In this document: positions 9,646 through 16,451 of the stretch, piece after piece
How the letters are laid out: the number at the start of each line of letters is the position of its first letter
Position numbering within the stretch: the stretch's first letter is position 1
Source of the DNA: Nocardioides astragali
Lineage (GTDB): Bacteria > Actinomycetota > Actinomycetes > Propionibacteriales > Nocardioidaceae
Assembly: GCF_024436375.1 (NCBI RefSeq)
Contig: NZ_JAFMZM010000003.1
Span: 143,627-207,626 of the forward strand
Direction of reading: 5' to 3'
Length of the DNA stretch: 64,000 bases
Program-made: the position numbers and the translations under genes
The notes under the pieces: model-generated
What the model saw: the letters and a program-made list of their open reading frames with translations, nothing else
Databases searched by the model: none
Told to the model about the DNA's origin: nothing

Positions 9646-9682
9646 AACGTGGGCGACACACCCACGGGATAGCCTCCTTCGC

Positions 9683-10288
9683 ATGCCTTACCTGATGCGC
9701 GTCGAGCTTCCCGATGTCCCGGGATCGCTGGGTCGTGTCGCAGGCGCGATCGGTGAGGCGGGCGGCGACATCGACGCGATCGAGATCGTCGAGAAGCGCG
9801 ACGGCTACGCGGTCGACGACGTGCTCCTCGAGATGGCTCCCGGCACGATGCCCGACTCGGTGGTCTCCGCGTGCTCCGTGCTCGACGGCGTGAGCGTGCT
9901 GTGGATCAACCGCTACGCCGCGGGCGGCAACCTGTTCCTCGACCTCGAGGTCGTCGAGGCCTTGACCGAGGACCCCGACACGGCGCGGGACCGGCTCATC
10001 GACCTGCTGCCGATCGCGTTCCGCGTCGACTGGGCCGCCCGCGTCCGGCCCGGCATGAACGGTGCGTCGGTCGTGCACGCGACCGACGCGGCACCCACCG
10101 AGTTCGAGATCGGTCCCATCACCTCGCCCACACGACTGCCCGGCGACGAGACGTACGTCGAGCTGGCCGCCCCCTTCGGCGACGAGGTGGTCCTGATGGG
10201 TCGCCGGGGCGGTCCGGAGTTCCTCGACTCCGAGCTCGCGCGGCTGCAGCACCTCCTCGGCCTGGCGACCACGATCAGCGGCCGCTGA
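9683..10288 (+). CDS. ACT-domain amino-acid-binding protein
   Basis: 201 residues. The N-terminus MPYLMRVELPDVPGSLGRVAGAIGEAGGDI is a classic ACT domain (ligand-binding beta-alpha-beta with PGxLxxV), followed by a second alpha/beta half without a catalytic motif I recognise. Such stand-alone ACT proteins are thought to sense amino acids. The ATG at 9683 is preferred over upstream codons because TAGCCT (9670-9675) lies 7 bases ahead, consistent with a leaderless transcript. It is convergent with the MFS gene, with only 19 bases between the stops and no obvious hairpin terminator. Confidence 0.75.
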   Translation: MPYLMRVELPDVPGSLGRVAGAIGEAGGDIDAIEIVEKRDGYAVDDVLLEMAPGTMPDSVVSACSVLDGVSVLWINRYAAGGNLFLDLEVVEALTEDPDTARDRLIDLLPIAFRVDWAARVRPGMNGASVVHATDAAPTEFEIGPITSPTRLPGDETYVELAAPFGDEVVLMGRRGGPEFLDSELARLQHLLGLATTISGR

Positions 10289-10307
10289 CGCTCTCCGATC
10301 GGACCAC

Positions 10308-11624
10308 TCAGGCGACCGACTTGATCCTGGTGACGAAGACCGACCCGAGGACGCAGAGCACGAAGCCGACGACGTACACCAAGCCGTAGCCGAGCGACCA
10401 GCTCTCGCCCTGCGTCGCGACCGATCCACCGAGCTCCCGCACCAGCACGAGGATGAGTCCGGCGATCGCCGGGGCGAGGACCTGCGGCAGCGCGGACGCG
10501 ATGTTGATGACGCCGAGGTCCTTGGCCCGGTCGCCGGCCCCGGGCAGCACCTGGGTGATCAGCGCGAAGTCGACGGCCTGGTAGACGCCGAACCCGGCGC
10601 CGAGCACGACCGCCGCGACCAGCGCGCCCGGCCAGTCCTGCCACAGGGCGAGCACCAGCGAGCTGGCGCCGATCAGGACGCCGGACCAGATCACGAAGAC
10701 CTTGCGCCTGCCGACGCGGTCGCTCCAGTGCCCGACCACCACGGTGGTCGCCACGATGGCGGCACCGTAGATCAGCACGAGCAGGCCCAGGCGCGAGGTC
10801 GCGTCGTCGTCGCCGTAGCCGAGGCCGTCGGTGAGGAAGTAGTAGAGGTAGTTGAGCGCGATCCAGTTGCCGAGGTTGACCAGGAGCCGGGTCAGGAAGG
10901 CCCAGGCGAAGTCAGGGTGCTCGCGCGGGGAGACCCAGAAGGAGCGCACCAGTCGCTTCCAGTCCATCGGCTCGATGACGTGGTCGGCCGGCAGCGCCAC
11001 GTCGCGCGAGCCGACGAGGTAGGGCACCGACAGCACCAGCATCACGACGGCGATCACGAGGTAGCCCTGGGCGATCGAGCCGGTGAGCTCGGCGATCTTG
11101 ATGCCCATCAGCACACCGACGGTGCCGGCGATCGCGACCAGTCCGCCGATCAGTCCGCGTCGCTCGGCGGGGACCTGGTCGGGCACCGCGGCGACGCCGC
11201 CGGCCCACGCGGCGTTGAGGGCGAGCTGGACCAGGCTCCACGCGACGACCATCAGAAGCGCGCTCTCCGCGACCGACAGCAGGAGCAGCGAGGCCGCGCC
11301 GAGCACGACGCCGCCGAGCACCCACGGCACCCGCCGTCCGAGCCGTGACCGCGTACGGTCGGAGAACGCGCCCCACACCGGGTTGGCGAACATCGAGACC
11401 GCGGCGCCTGCGAACAGCACCACCGCGAGGAGCGCCTCCTTGCTCATGCCGCCGGCGTCCGCAGCGGCGATCCGGTCCGCCTGCTGGGCGAGCAGGACCT
11501 GGATCGGGCCGAACCAGCCGGCCATCACGCCGAGGTTGAGCAGCACGAGGGCGCCGACCCAGCGAGCCGGTGGTGCGTCGACGGGCTCGTCGAAGGCCGA
11601 GCGCGCTGCTGCCTGAGTGGTCAC
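10308..11624 (-). CDS. MFS transporter
   Basis: About 438 residues from the GTG at 11624 (VTTQAAARSAFDEP). The frame continues upstream to 11774, but that extension lacks membrane character and is Cys/Gly-rich, so it is excluded. Some 11-12 hydrophobic segments are visible. The MFS loop motif between TM2 and TM3 is recognisable as NPVWGAFSDRTRSRLGRRVPW (G-x-x-x-D-R-x-x-x-R-x-G-R-R). The second-half equivalent is VVVGHWSDRVGRRKVF. The pattern resembles the sugar-type (SLC45/GPH-like) MFS families. Substrate cannot be read from sequence and the neighbours give no help. Confidence 0.8.
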   Translation of the reverse strand: MTTQAAARSAFDEPVDAPPARWVGALVLLNLGVMAGWFGPIQVLLAQQADRIAAADAGGMSKEALLAVVLFAGAAVSMFANPVWGAFSDRTRSRLGRRVPWVLGGVVLGAASLLLLSVAESALLMVVAWSLVQLALNAAWAGGVAAVPDQVPAERRGLIGGLVAIAGTVGVLMGIKIAELTGSIAQGYLVIAVVMLVLSVPYLVGSRDVALPADHVIEPMDWKRLVRSFWVSPREHPDFAWAFLTRLLVNLGNWIALNYLYYFLTDGLGYGDDDATSRLGLLVLIYGAAIVATTVVVGHWSDRVGRRKVFVIWSGVLIGASSLVLALWQDWPGALVAAVVLGAGFGVYQAVDFALITQVLPGAGDRAKDLGVINIASALPQVLAPAIAGLILVLVRELGGSVATQGESWSLGYGLVYVVGFVLCVLGSVFVTRIKSVA

Positions 11625-11758
11625 GGCGACATTGTGAGGGCAAGCGGGTTCGTGCGACAGCAGGTCTGGCCCACCCTTGCCCGGGCCGCCGTCACAGGTA
11701 CGCATGCCTCTCCCCTCCGCGCGGTAACGTGGGTGCGCCTGCGACGAGAGGACGTCCG

Positions 11759-11944
11759 TTGACCATCGACGCACCGAACCCCGAGTCCCCCGACGACACC
11801 GGCGTGACCCAGCCGGCCGACCCGTTCGAGCCCGAGGCCCCCGCGCACCTGGACCCCGACCCGGAGACGGTCGCCCACGACGAGGACCTCGACGACGAGG
11901 CGACCGCGGACGAAGCGGCCCCTGCCCCGCGCCAGCCCAGCTGA
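11759..11944 (+). CDS. small acidic Pro-rich hypothetical protein
   Basis: 61 residues, strongly acidic and Pro/Ala-rich (PDPETVAHDEDLDDEATADE), with no hydrophobic segment, so probably disordered. TTG at 11759 is the best start: GAGAGGAC (11745-11752) is a plausible ribosome binding site. A TAACGT box lies at 11724. No family is recognised. It lies between divergent and convergent genes with nothing coding opposite. Whether it is expressed is uncertain. Confidence 0.4.
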   Translation: MTIDAPNPESPDDTGVTQPADPFEPEAPAHLDPDPETVAHDEDLDDEATADEAAPAPRQPS

Positions 11945-11948
11945 GGCG

Positions 11949-12389
11949 TCAGGCTCGCTCGAGCAGGAAGAGCGGGATCAGCCGGTCGGTCTTCTCCTGG
12001 TACGACGCGTACGTCGGCCAGGTCGCGACCGCGTGCTGCCACCAGTCCTCGCGCTCCTCACCGCTGAGCTCGCGCACGCGGTAGGTGTGCTTCTCCGCCT
12101 TGTCCTGGAGCTCCACCTCGGGGTGCTTGCGGTAGTTGTCCACCCAGGCGGGGTCCTTCGCGCGACCACCGTTCGAGGCGACCGCGAGGTAGGCCCCGTC
12201 GCGCTCGACCCGCATGACGGGGTTCTTGCGGAGGTTGCCCGAGGACGAGCCCACCGACGTGACGACCACGACCGGGTAGCTCGTGCCGGGCAGCGTGCCG
12301 CCCTTCTCCCCGTTGGTGGCCTCGTACTCCTCGACGTTCTTGCGGACCCATCCGGTCGCGCTCGGGGCATAGGTGCCAGTGAGTGCCAT
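11949..12389 (-). CDS. nitroreductase/deazaflavin-dependent oxidoreductase (Ddn-like)
   Basis: 146 residues, full length for the Ddn/F420-dependent quinone reductase family. Typical elements are GTLPGTSYPVVVVTSVGSSSGNLRKNPVMRVERDGAYLAVASNGGRAKDPAWVDNYRKHP, i.e. the split-barrel core with T-S-x-G-RxG-x-RKxP and the WY/WxxNxxAxP helix. Family members reduce quinones or xenobiotics using F420H2, and some bind FMN or haem instead. F420 dependence is inferred from the family. It is divergent from menB across a 141-bp region containing a long palindrome. An association with menaquinone protection is conceivable but not shown. Confidence 0.8.
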   Translation of the reverse strand: MALTGTYAPSATGWVRKNVEEYEATNGEKGGTLPGTSYPVVVVTSVGSSSGNLRKNPVMRVERDGAYLAVASNGGRAKDPAWVDNYRKHPEVELQDKAEKHTYRVRELSGEEREDWWQHAVATWPTYASYQEKTDRLIPLFLLERA

Positions 12390-12432
12390 GTCAGTCCCAA
12401 CGCCACGATCAGCGGCGATCTTCCACCGATAC

Positions 12433-12485
12433 CTGAGGACGTGGTGAACGTGTCGGGCTCCGGTTCCCGTTCACCACGTCCTCAG
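12433..12485. repeat. 18-bp perfect inverted repeat between divergent genes
   Basis: CTGAGGACGTGGTGAACG (12433-12450) is perfectly reverse-complementary to 12468-12485, with a 17-base loop. Terminators are not expected between divergently transcribed genes, so this is more likely a dispersed palindromic element or a regulatory site. It ends 33 bases before the TACGGT box of menB. Confidence 0.85.
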
Positions 12486-12530
12486 ATACCCGGGCGGAGC
12501 CGGTCGGGCCGACTCGATACGGTGCGGGGC

Positions 12531-13466
12531 ATGAGTGCGATCGAAGGCGTCAGCGAGATCTTCGACCCCGAGGCGTGGGACGCCGTTCCCGGCTTCGAGG
12601 ACCTCACCGACCTCACCTACCACCGCGCCCGCGAGCACGGCACGGTGCGGATCGCCTTCGACCGTCCCGACGTCCTCAACGCGTTCCGGCCGCACACGGT
12701 GGACGAGCTGCTGCGCGCGCTGGAGCACGCCCGTACGTCCGCCGACGTCGGGTGCGTGATCCTCACCGGCAACGGGCCCAGCGCCAAGAACGGGAAGTGG
12801 GCCTTCTGCACCGGCGGGGACCAGCGGATCCGTGGGCGCGCGGGCTACCAGTACGAGACCGAAGGCCACACCGACGCGGGCGCGGAACCGAACCCGATCG
12901 ACAAGGCCAGGCTGGCGCGGCTCCACATCCTCGAGTGCCAGCGGCTGATCCGCTTCATGCCGAAGATCGTCCTGTGCGTCGTCCCGGGCTGGGCCGCGGG
13001 CGGTGGGCACAGCCTGCACGCGGTGGCGGACCTGACCCTCGCCAGCCGCGAGCACGCCCGCTTCAAGCAGACCGACGCCGACGTCGGCTCCTTCGACGGC
13101 GGCTACGGATCGGCGTACCTCGCCCGCCAGGTCGGCCAGAAGTTCGCCCGCGAGATCTTCTTCCTGGGCGACGAGTACGACGCCGAGACGATGCACCGGA
13201 TGGGTGCGGTCAACCGGGTCGTCGACCACGCCGATCTGGAGCGCGAGGCGCTGGAGTGGGGCCGGAAGATCAACGGCAAGTCGCCCACTGCCCAGCGGAT
13301 GCTGAAGTACTCCTTCAACCTCCTCGACGACGGCCTGGTCGGCCAGCAGCTCTTCGCCGGCGAGACCACTCGATTGGCCTACATGACCGACGAGGCACAG
13401 GAGGGCCGCGACCAGTTCCTCGAGAAGCGCGAGCCCGACTGGTCGCCCTACCCCTGGTACTACTGA
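12531..13466 (+). CDS. menB: 1,4-dihydroxy-2-naphthoyl-CoA synthase (MenB)
   Basis: 311 residues of the crotonase superfamily. MenB hallmarks are present: VRIAFDRPDVLNAFRPHTVDEL, FCTGGDQRIRG (oxyanion-hole segment), CVVPGWAAGGGHSLH, DVGSFDGGYGSAYLARQVG and the signature C-terminus FLEKREPDWSPYPWYY. It cyclises O-succinylbenzoyl-CoA to 1,4-dihydroxy-2-naphthoyl-CoA in menaquinone synthesis. ATG at 12531 follows TACGGT (12518-12523) by 7 bases, and an SD is absent, suggesting a leaderless mRNA. No other men gene is in the window. Confidence 0.95.
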   Translation: MSAIEGVSEIFDPEAWDAVPGFEDLTDLTYHRAREHGTVRIAFDRPDVLNAFRPHTVDELLRALEHARTSADVGCVILTGNGPSAKNGKWAFCTGGDQRIRGRAGYQYETEGHTDAGAEPNPIDKARLARLHILECQRLIRFMPKIVLCVVPGWAAGGGHSLHAVADLTLASREHARFKQTDADVGSFDGGYGSAYLARQVGQKFAREIFFLGDEYDAETMHRMGAVNRVVDHADLEREALEWGRKINGKSPTAQRMLKYSFNLLDDGLVGQQLFAGETTRLAYMTDEAQEGRDQFLEKREPDWSPYPWYY

Positions 13467-13534
13467 ACCCTGCTCGCAGTCTGGTCGGCGCATTTTCGCT
13501 CGCCGCGGCCCCGGGACTGCGTGACTATGGGCGC

Positions 13535-14218
13535 ATGGATTGGGATGACGCGACTCGCGAGAGGCTCGAGACAGCGCTCAACGAGTCCGACGTGGTCGGA
13601 GTTCGGCTCGACCCCGCCGGTGCCCACGTCGACGTCCTGCTCCACGTGCTTGCACTGCCAGAGTCCGGCCCGCTCACGAAGGACGGTCGCCGGATCATGA
13701 GGCTCATGCGGCCTGCAGACCTTCGGTTCCTGCTGCGGCGAGATCCGGTCGGTGAGCAGGCGGCGGCCCAGCCCGCCATCCCTCTGGCTGACGAGGCTGC
13801 CGTCGAGGACTTCTTCGAATCGCTCGCCTGGGGTGGTTCCGTCTACGGCTGGCGATTCTTCGACGATCCGGGACTGACTCGTGACTGGTCAGCGGATCCG
13901 AGTCTCCGCATCTCGATCCGCTCCGGCGGCGGTGCGCACTCGTTCTTCTGGTTCAACGAGTGCGGCGTCGAGGGGGACGGTGACACCGAGTCCTTCTGCA
14001 TCGAGGGGACGGTCACCTTCGACGATCTTGTCGTGCTTGATGCCGCAGAGCATGAGATCCCCATCGAGACGTTCATCGCTGACGGAGTCCGTCAGTGGGA
14101 CGCCTTCTACGGGCATGACGAGCGCCTCAGCCTTGAGGCGCAGAGCGAGTCGCAGGAGGGCGCCCCGAGGTGGAGGAAATGGGCGGAGGGAGCCCAATCC
14201 GCCATCGGTCCGATCTGA
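13535..14218 (+). CDS. hypothetical protein, no recognised domain
   Basis: 227 residues from an ATG at 13535. No signal peptide or membrane segment. Trp-rich segments (LAWGGSVYGWRFFDD, SFFWFNECG) and a C-terminal acidic/aromatic part (VRQWDAFYGHDERLS) suggest a soluble globular protein. The sequence resembles the many actinobacterial hypotheticals of about 200 residues that sit beside lipoproteins, but I cannot name a family. It is on the same strand as menB and the lipoprotein gene that follows, with 88 bases to the latter. Confidence 0.6.
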   Translation: MDWDDATRERLETALNESDVVGVRLDPAGAHVDVLLHVLALPESGPLTKDGRRIMRLMRPADLRFLLRRDPVGEQAAAQPAIPLADEAAVEDFFESLAWGGSVYGWRFFDDPGLTRDWSADPSLRISIRSGGGAHSFFWFNECGVEGDGDTESFCIEGTVTFDDLVVLDAAEHEIPIETFIADGVRQWDAFYGHDERLSLEAQSESQEGAPRWRKWAEGAQSAIGPI

Positions 14219-14306
14219 TCGCGTGTCACTGAACCTTCCGCCTTGCTCGTCGCGTCATAGGAGTGACGGGAAGTTCCCGGCGCGGGGAGCAAGGGAGACC
14301 TGCGTC

Positions 14307-15053
14307 ATGCCACACCTCTCCACACCGATCCGCATCGCAGCACTCACGGCAACCGCGGTCCTCCTCACGTCGTGCAGTGACTCCGGAGGTGGCGACTCGG
14401 GCGGCGGCGACCCCCCGTCAGAGCCTTCACGTGACTTCGTCTCGGCGACCCGACTCACGGATGCGGCCGACGAGGCCACGCTCGCGCCCGGGCGCTACGC
14501 CATGGGGTTCGTCAGCCCCGAGCCCGACCCGCCGATGGTGCTGATCGAGGTCCCAGCGGGCTATCACGGCCGCGGAGACGGGTACGAGATCACGGGCGCC
14601 GACGAGAGCAGCGGCTTCCGCCACCTCGACACCTGGACCGTCGACGTGGTGGCGACCCGGGCGTGCGGAGACACCGAGTGGAAGGACCCCGGACCCAGCG
14701 TGGCCGATCTTGCCGACGCGCTCCGGTCCTTGTCGGTGTGGGAGACCACGCCTCCGGTGCCGGTGACCATCGGGGGGCACGAAGGCGTCTTCATGGAGCT
14801 CAACGTGCCTGCCCGCCTCCGCGGCGCCTGTCGTACCGAGCTGTCCAGCTGGCGCGACCACCTCGGGGGCTTTCAAGGGATCGGTGCCGGCAAGGCCCAG
14901 CTGCTGTGGATCGTGGAGGTCGATGGTCAACGCCTGATGCTCGTCGTCGGCTACTTCCCCGGTCCCAACGGCCCCAGTCCCCGCTTGGTCGCGGAGATGG
15001 TCGCCATGGCCGAAACGGCCGAGTTCGTCGATGCCGACCAGGTGGCACCCTGA
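14307..15053 (+). CDS. putative secreted lipoprotein
   Basis: 248 residues with a short Arg n-region, a hydrophobic core (AALTATAVLLTS) and lipobox LLTS|C at about residues 20-24, followed by a Ser/Gly/Asp linker. The mature domain contains two Cys (ATRACGDTEW and GACRTELSSW) that could pair, and hydrophobic strands near the C-terminus (LLWIVEVDGQRLMLVVGYF). It is predicted to be attached to the outer face of the membrane. AAGGGAGAC at 14291-14299 is a good ribosome binding site for the ATG at 14307. Function is unknown. Confidence 0.7.
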   Translation: MPHLSTPIRIAALTATAVLLTSCSDSGGGDSGGGDPPSEPSRDFVSATRLTDAADEATLAPGRYAMGFVSPEPDPPMVLIEVPAGYHGRGDGYEITGADESSGFRHLDTWTVDVVATRACGDTEWKDPGPSVADLADALRSLSVWETTPPVPVTIGGHEGVFMELNVPARLRGACRTELSSWRDHLGGFQGIGAGKAQLLWIVEVDGQRLMLVVGYFPGPNGPSPRLVAEMVAMAETAEFVDADQVAP

Positions 15054-15142
15054 CGGCGACTCGTGCCGCGCTGCCTGTCAGTGGCCAGGGCAGGCGGAAA
15101 CCTCGACGACGTCACGGCCGTGTCGCGACTAACGTCTGCCGC

Positions 15143-16060
15143 GTGACCGAAGAGAGCGACGTCGACGAGGGTCACCGAGCCCCTGCCATCGAGGGCTCGA
15201 CCGCTCTCCCGACCGGCTTCGACCACCCGCACGCGTCCGAGCAAGCCCGCCGGATCGCGGAGGACGGGATGATCCTCCGCGTCCAGGTCGGGTCCGGCGT
15301 CCACGGCACCTCGATCGACGGGCAGGACGACCGAGACGAGATGGGTATCTGCCTCGAGCCCGCTGCGTACGTCACCGGGCTCGCCCGAGTCCCCAGTGGC
15401 ACCCGCGGTGGCGCGGCGCCGATCCGGTTCGAGCAGTTCGAGCGGCACACTGGCTGGGACCGACCGGGCGGACTGGCGAACCGCTCGGGCCCGGGAGACC
15501 TCGACGTCATCGTGTACTCCGCGCGGAAGTGGGCCAGCCTCGCACTGGCCGGCAATCCCACGGTGCTGCTGGTCCTCTTCGTGCCCGACCACGAGGTCGT
15601 CCACCGCAACGAGGTCGGCGCCCGGCTCGTCGACAACGCACACCGGTTCGTCTCGAAGCTGGCGGCCGACCGGTTCCTCGGCTACCTCCGCTCGCAGAAG
15701 GCGGCGATGACCGGCGAGATCGGCGCGCACACCAACCGCCCCGAGCTCGTCGCGATCCACGGGTACGACACGAAGTTCGCCATGCACGCGCTACGCCTCG
15801 GCGTCCAGGGCGTCGAGCTCCTCACCACCGGGCGCATCACCCTTCCGATCCCCGAACCCGACCTGTCCTACCTGCGGGCGATCCGCCGCGGGGAGGTCGA
15901 GCTCGACGATGTCATCGCGGCGATCGACCGGGCCGAGGCGCGACTGGTGCGGCTCAGCGAGTCAGCATCCGTGCCCGACCAACCTGATCGGGACTGGGTC
16001 GATCAGTGGCTGCACGCGAGTCACGTGGACTACTGGGCTCGCACCCCTACCCCGGAATAA
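15143..16060 (+). CDS. nucleotidyltransferase (DNA polymerase beta superfamily, COG3541/YcgL-like)
   Basis: 305 residues from GTG at 15143, which follows TAACGT (15130-15135) by 7 bases. Near residue 48 the segment VQVGSGVHGTSIDGQDDRDEMGICLEP carries the GS-x-x-x-G nucleotidyltransferase motif with nearby DDRDE acidic residues for metal binding; later GDLDVIVYSARKW and LRSQKAAMTGE are also typical. This COG3541-type family is repeatedly found next to RNA-repair genes. Its reaction is not established; nucleotidyl transfer to an RNA end is an inference. It lies immediately upstream of the two structured RNAs and rsr on the same strand, so it is probably part of the RNA-repair island. Confidence 0.75.
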   Translation: MTEESDVDEGHRAPAIEGSTALPTGFDHPHASEQARRIAEDGMILRVQVGSGVHGTSIDGQDDRDEMGICLEPAAYVTGLARVPSGTRGGAAPIRFEQFERHTGWDRPGGLANRSGPGDLDVIVYSARKWASLALAGNPTVLLVLFVPDHEVVHRNEVGARLVDNAHRFVSKLAADRFLGYLRSQKAAMTGEIGAHTNRPELVAIHGYDTKFAMHALRLGVQGVELLTTGRITLPIPEPDLSYLRAIRRGEVELDDVIAAIDRAEARLVRLSESASVPDQPDRDWVDQWLHASHVDYWARTPTPE

Positions 16061-16065
16061 AACCG

Positions 16066-16096
16066 TTGCGCGCCTAGGTGTGTAGACCCCTACACT
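16066..16096 (+). promoter_or_regulatory. possible promoter for the Y RNA/rsr region
   Basis: TTGCGC (16066-16071) as -35 and TACACT (16091-16096) as -10, with a longer than usual 19-base spacer. Transcription would begin near 16103, just before the 5' strand of the first structured RNA. Assignment is by eye only. Confidence 0.35.
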
Positions 16097-16118
16097 CCTC
16101 AGGACAACACAACAGAGC

Positions 16119-16254
16119 GGCCCGCGTGGGCCGGAGATCGTCGGTTACCACTACGGATGGCCGGGTTGCGGGTTCGAGTCCCGTCACGACCTTCGGGTCG
16201 CGTAGCTCAATGGGTAGAGCAGGATTCGGCGATCACAACATGCCCACGCGGACC
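16119..16254 (+). ncRNA. yrlA: Y RNA with permuted tRNA-like module (YrlA type)
   Basis: A closing stem pairs CCGCGTGGGC (16122-16131) with GCCCACGCGG (16242-16251), perfect over 10 bp. A 4x7 internal loop follows (CGGA 16132-16135; ACAACAT 16235-16241). Next is an inner stem GATCGTCG (16136-16143) with CGGCGATC (16227-16234), with one G-U pair. Inside is a tRNA in circularly permuted order: a hairpin with 7-nt loop CTACGGA (16151-16157); a T-arm GCGGG-TTCGAGT-CCCGT (16168-16184); acceptor 3' strand CACGACC; a cUUCGg tetraloop (16192-16195); acceptor 5' strand GGTCGCG (one A-C mismatch); TA at tRNA positions 8-9; and a D-arm GCTC-AATGGGTA-GAGC (16205-16220). This is the known architecture of bacterial YrlA RNAs, which bind the Ro protein by the stem and mimic tRNA with the head. 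The rsr gene follows directly, supporting the call. Exact ends are uncertain. Confidence 0.82.
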
Positions 16255-16287
16255 CTCCGGACGGCTTGCCCGTCCACACCGTCACGA

Positions 16288-16395
16288 GAGTGGCGGGCCG
16301 GAGCGGATCGGTTATCTCCCTCTCACGGAAGCCCTCGGAGGAGGGCACCCCGGGAATCCGGGGTCCGGTCGGTCCGCACAGCTCGCCCGCCACTC
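16288..16395 (+). ncRNA. second Y RNA-like RNA with the same Ro-stem and a different head
   Basis: GAGTGGCGGGC (16288-16298) pairs perfectly with GCCCGCCACTC (16385-16395). As in the first RNA, a 4x7 internal loop follows (CGGA 16299-16302; ACAGCTC 16378-16384), then an inner stem GCGGATCGG (16303-16311) with TCGGTCCGC (16369-16377), all nine positions pairable including G-U. The head lacks T- and D-arms. It holds two hairpins, GCCCTC-GGAG-GAGGGC (16331-16346) and ACCCCGG-GAAT-CCGGGGT (16347-16364), the latter a 7-bp stem with a 4-nt cap like the capped acceptor of RNA 1. The motif GGGC-CGGA-G and the reciprocal C-ACAnCnn-GCCC are shared with RNA 1. It may be a separate transcript or part of the rsr 5' leader. 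Confidence 0.6.
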
Positions 16396-16451
16396 CCGGA
16401 CGGCACGCACCTGACCCAGGGCCACGGCTCATGACGACGAAAGGAACGACG

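Noticed and set aside
7744-9684. 646-codon minus-strand frame opposite recD
   Set aside because: recD carries intact helicase motifs on the plus strand; the minus frame has no recognisable domain.
11625-11774. 50-codon extension of the MFS transporter
   Set aside because: The extension is Gly/Cys-rich with no membrane or signal character; the family starts shortly before the first helix.
16165-16225. A tRNA gene call on the T-arm and D-arm motifs
   Set aside because: The parts are in permuted order (T-arm before D-arm) and are enclosed in a long stem with the second RNA alongside, so a Y RNA fits better than a functional tRNA.
16266-16451. N-terminal extension of the rsr reading frame
   Set aside because: The frame is open but runs through the second structured RNA, and a well-spaced ribosome binding site points to ATG 16452.
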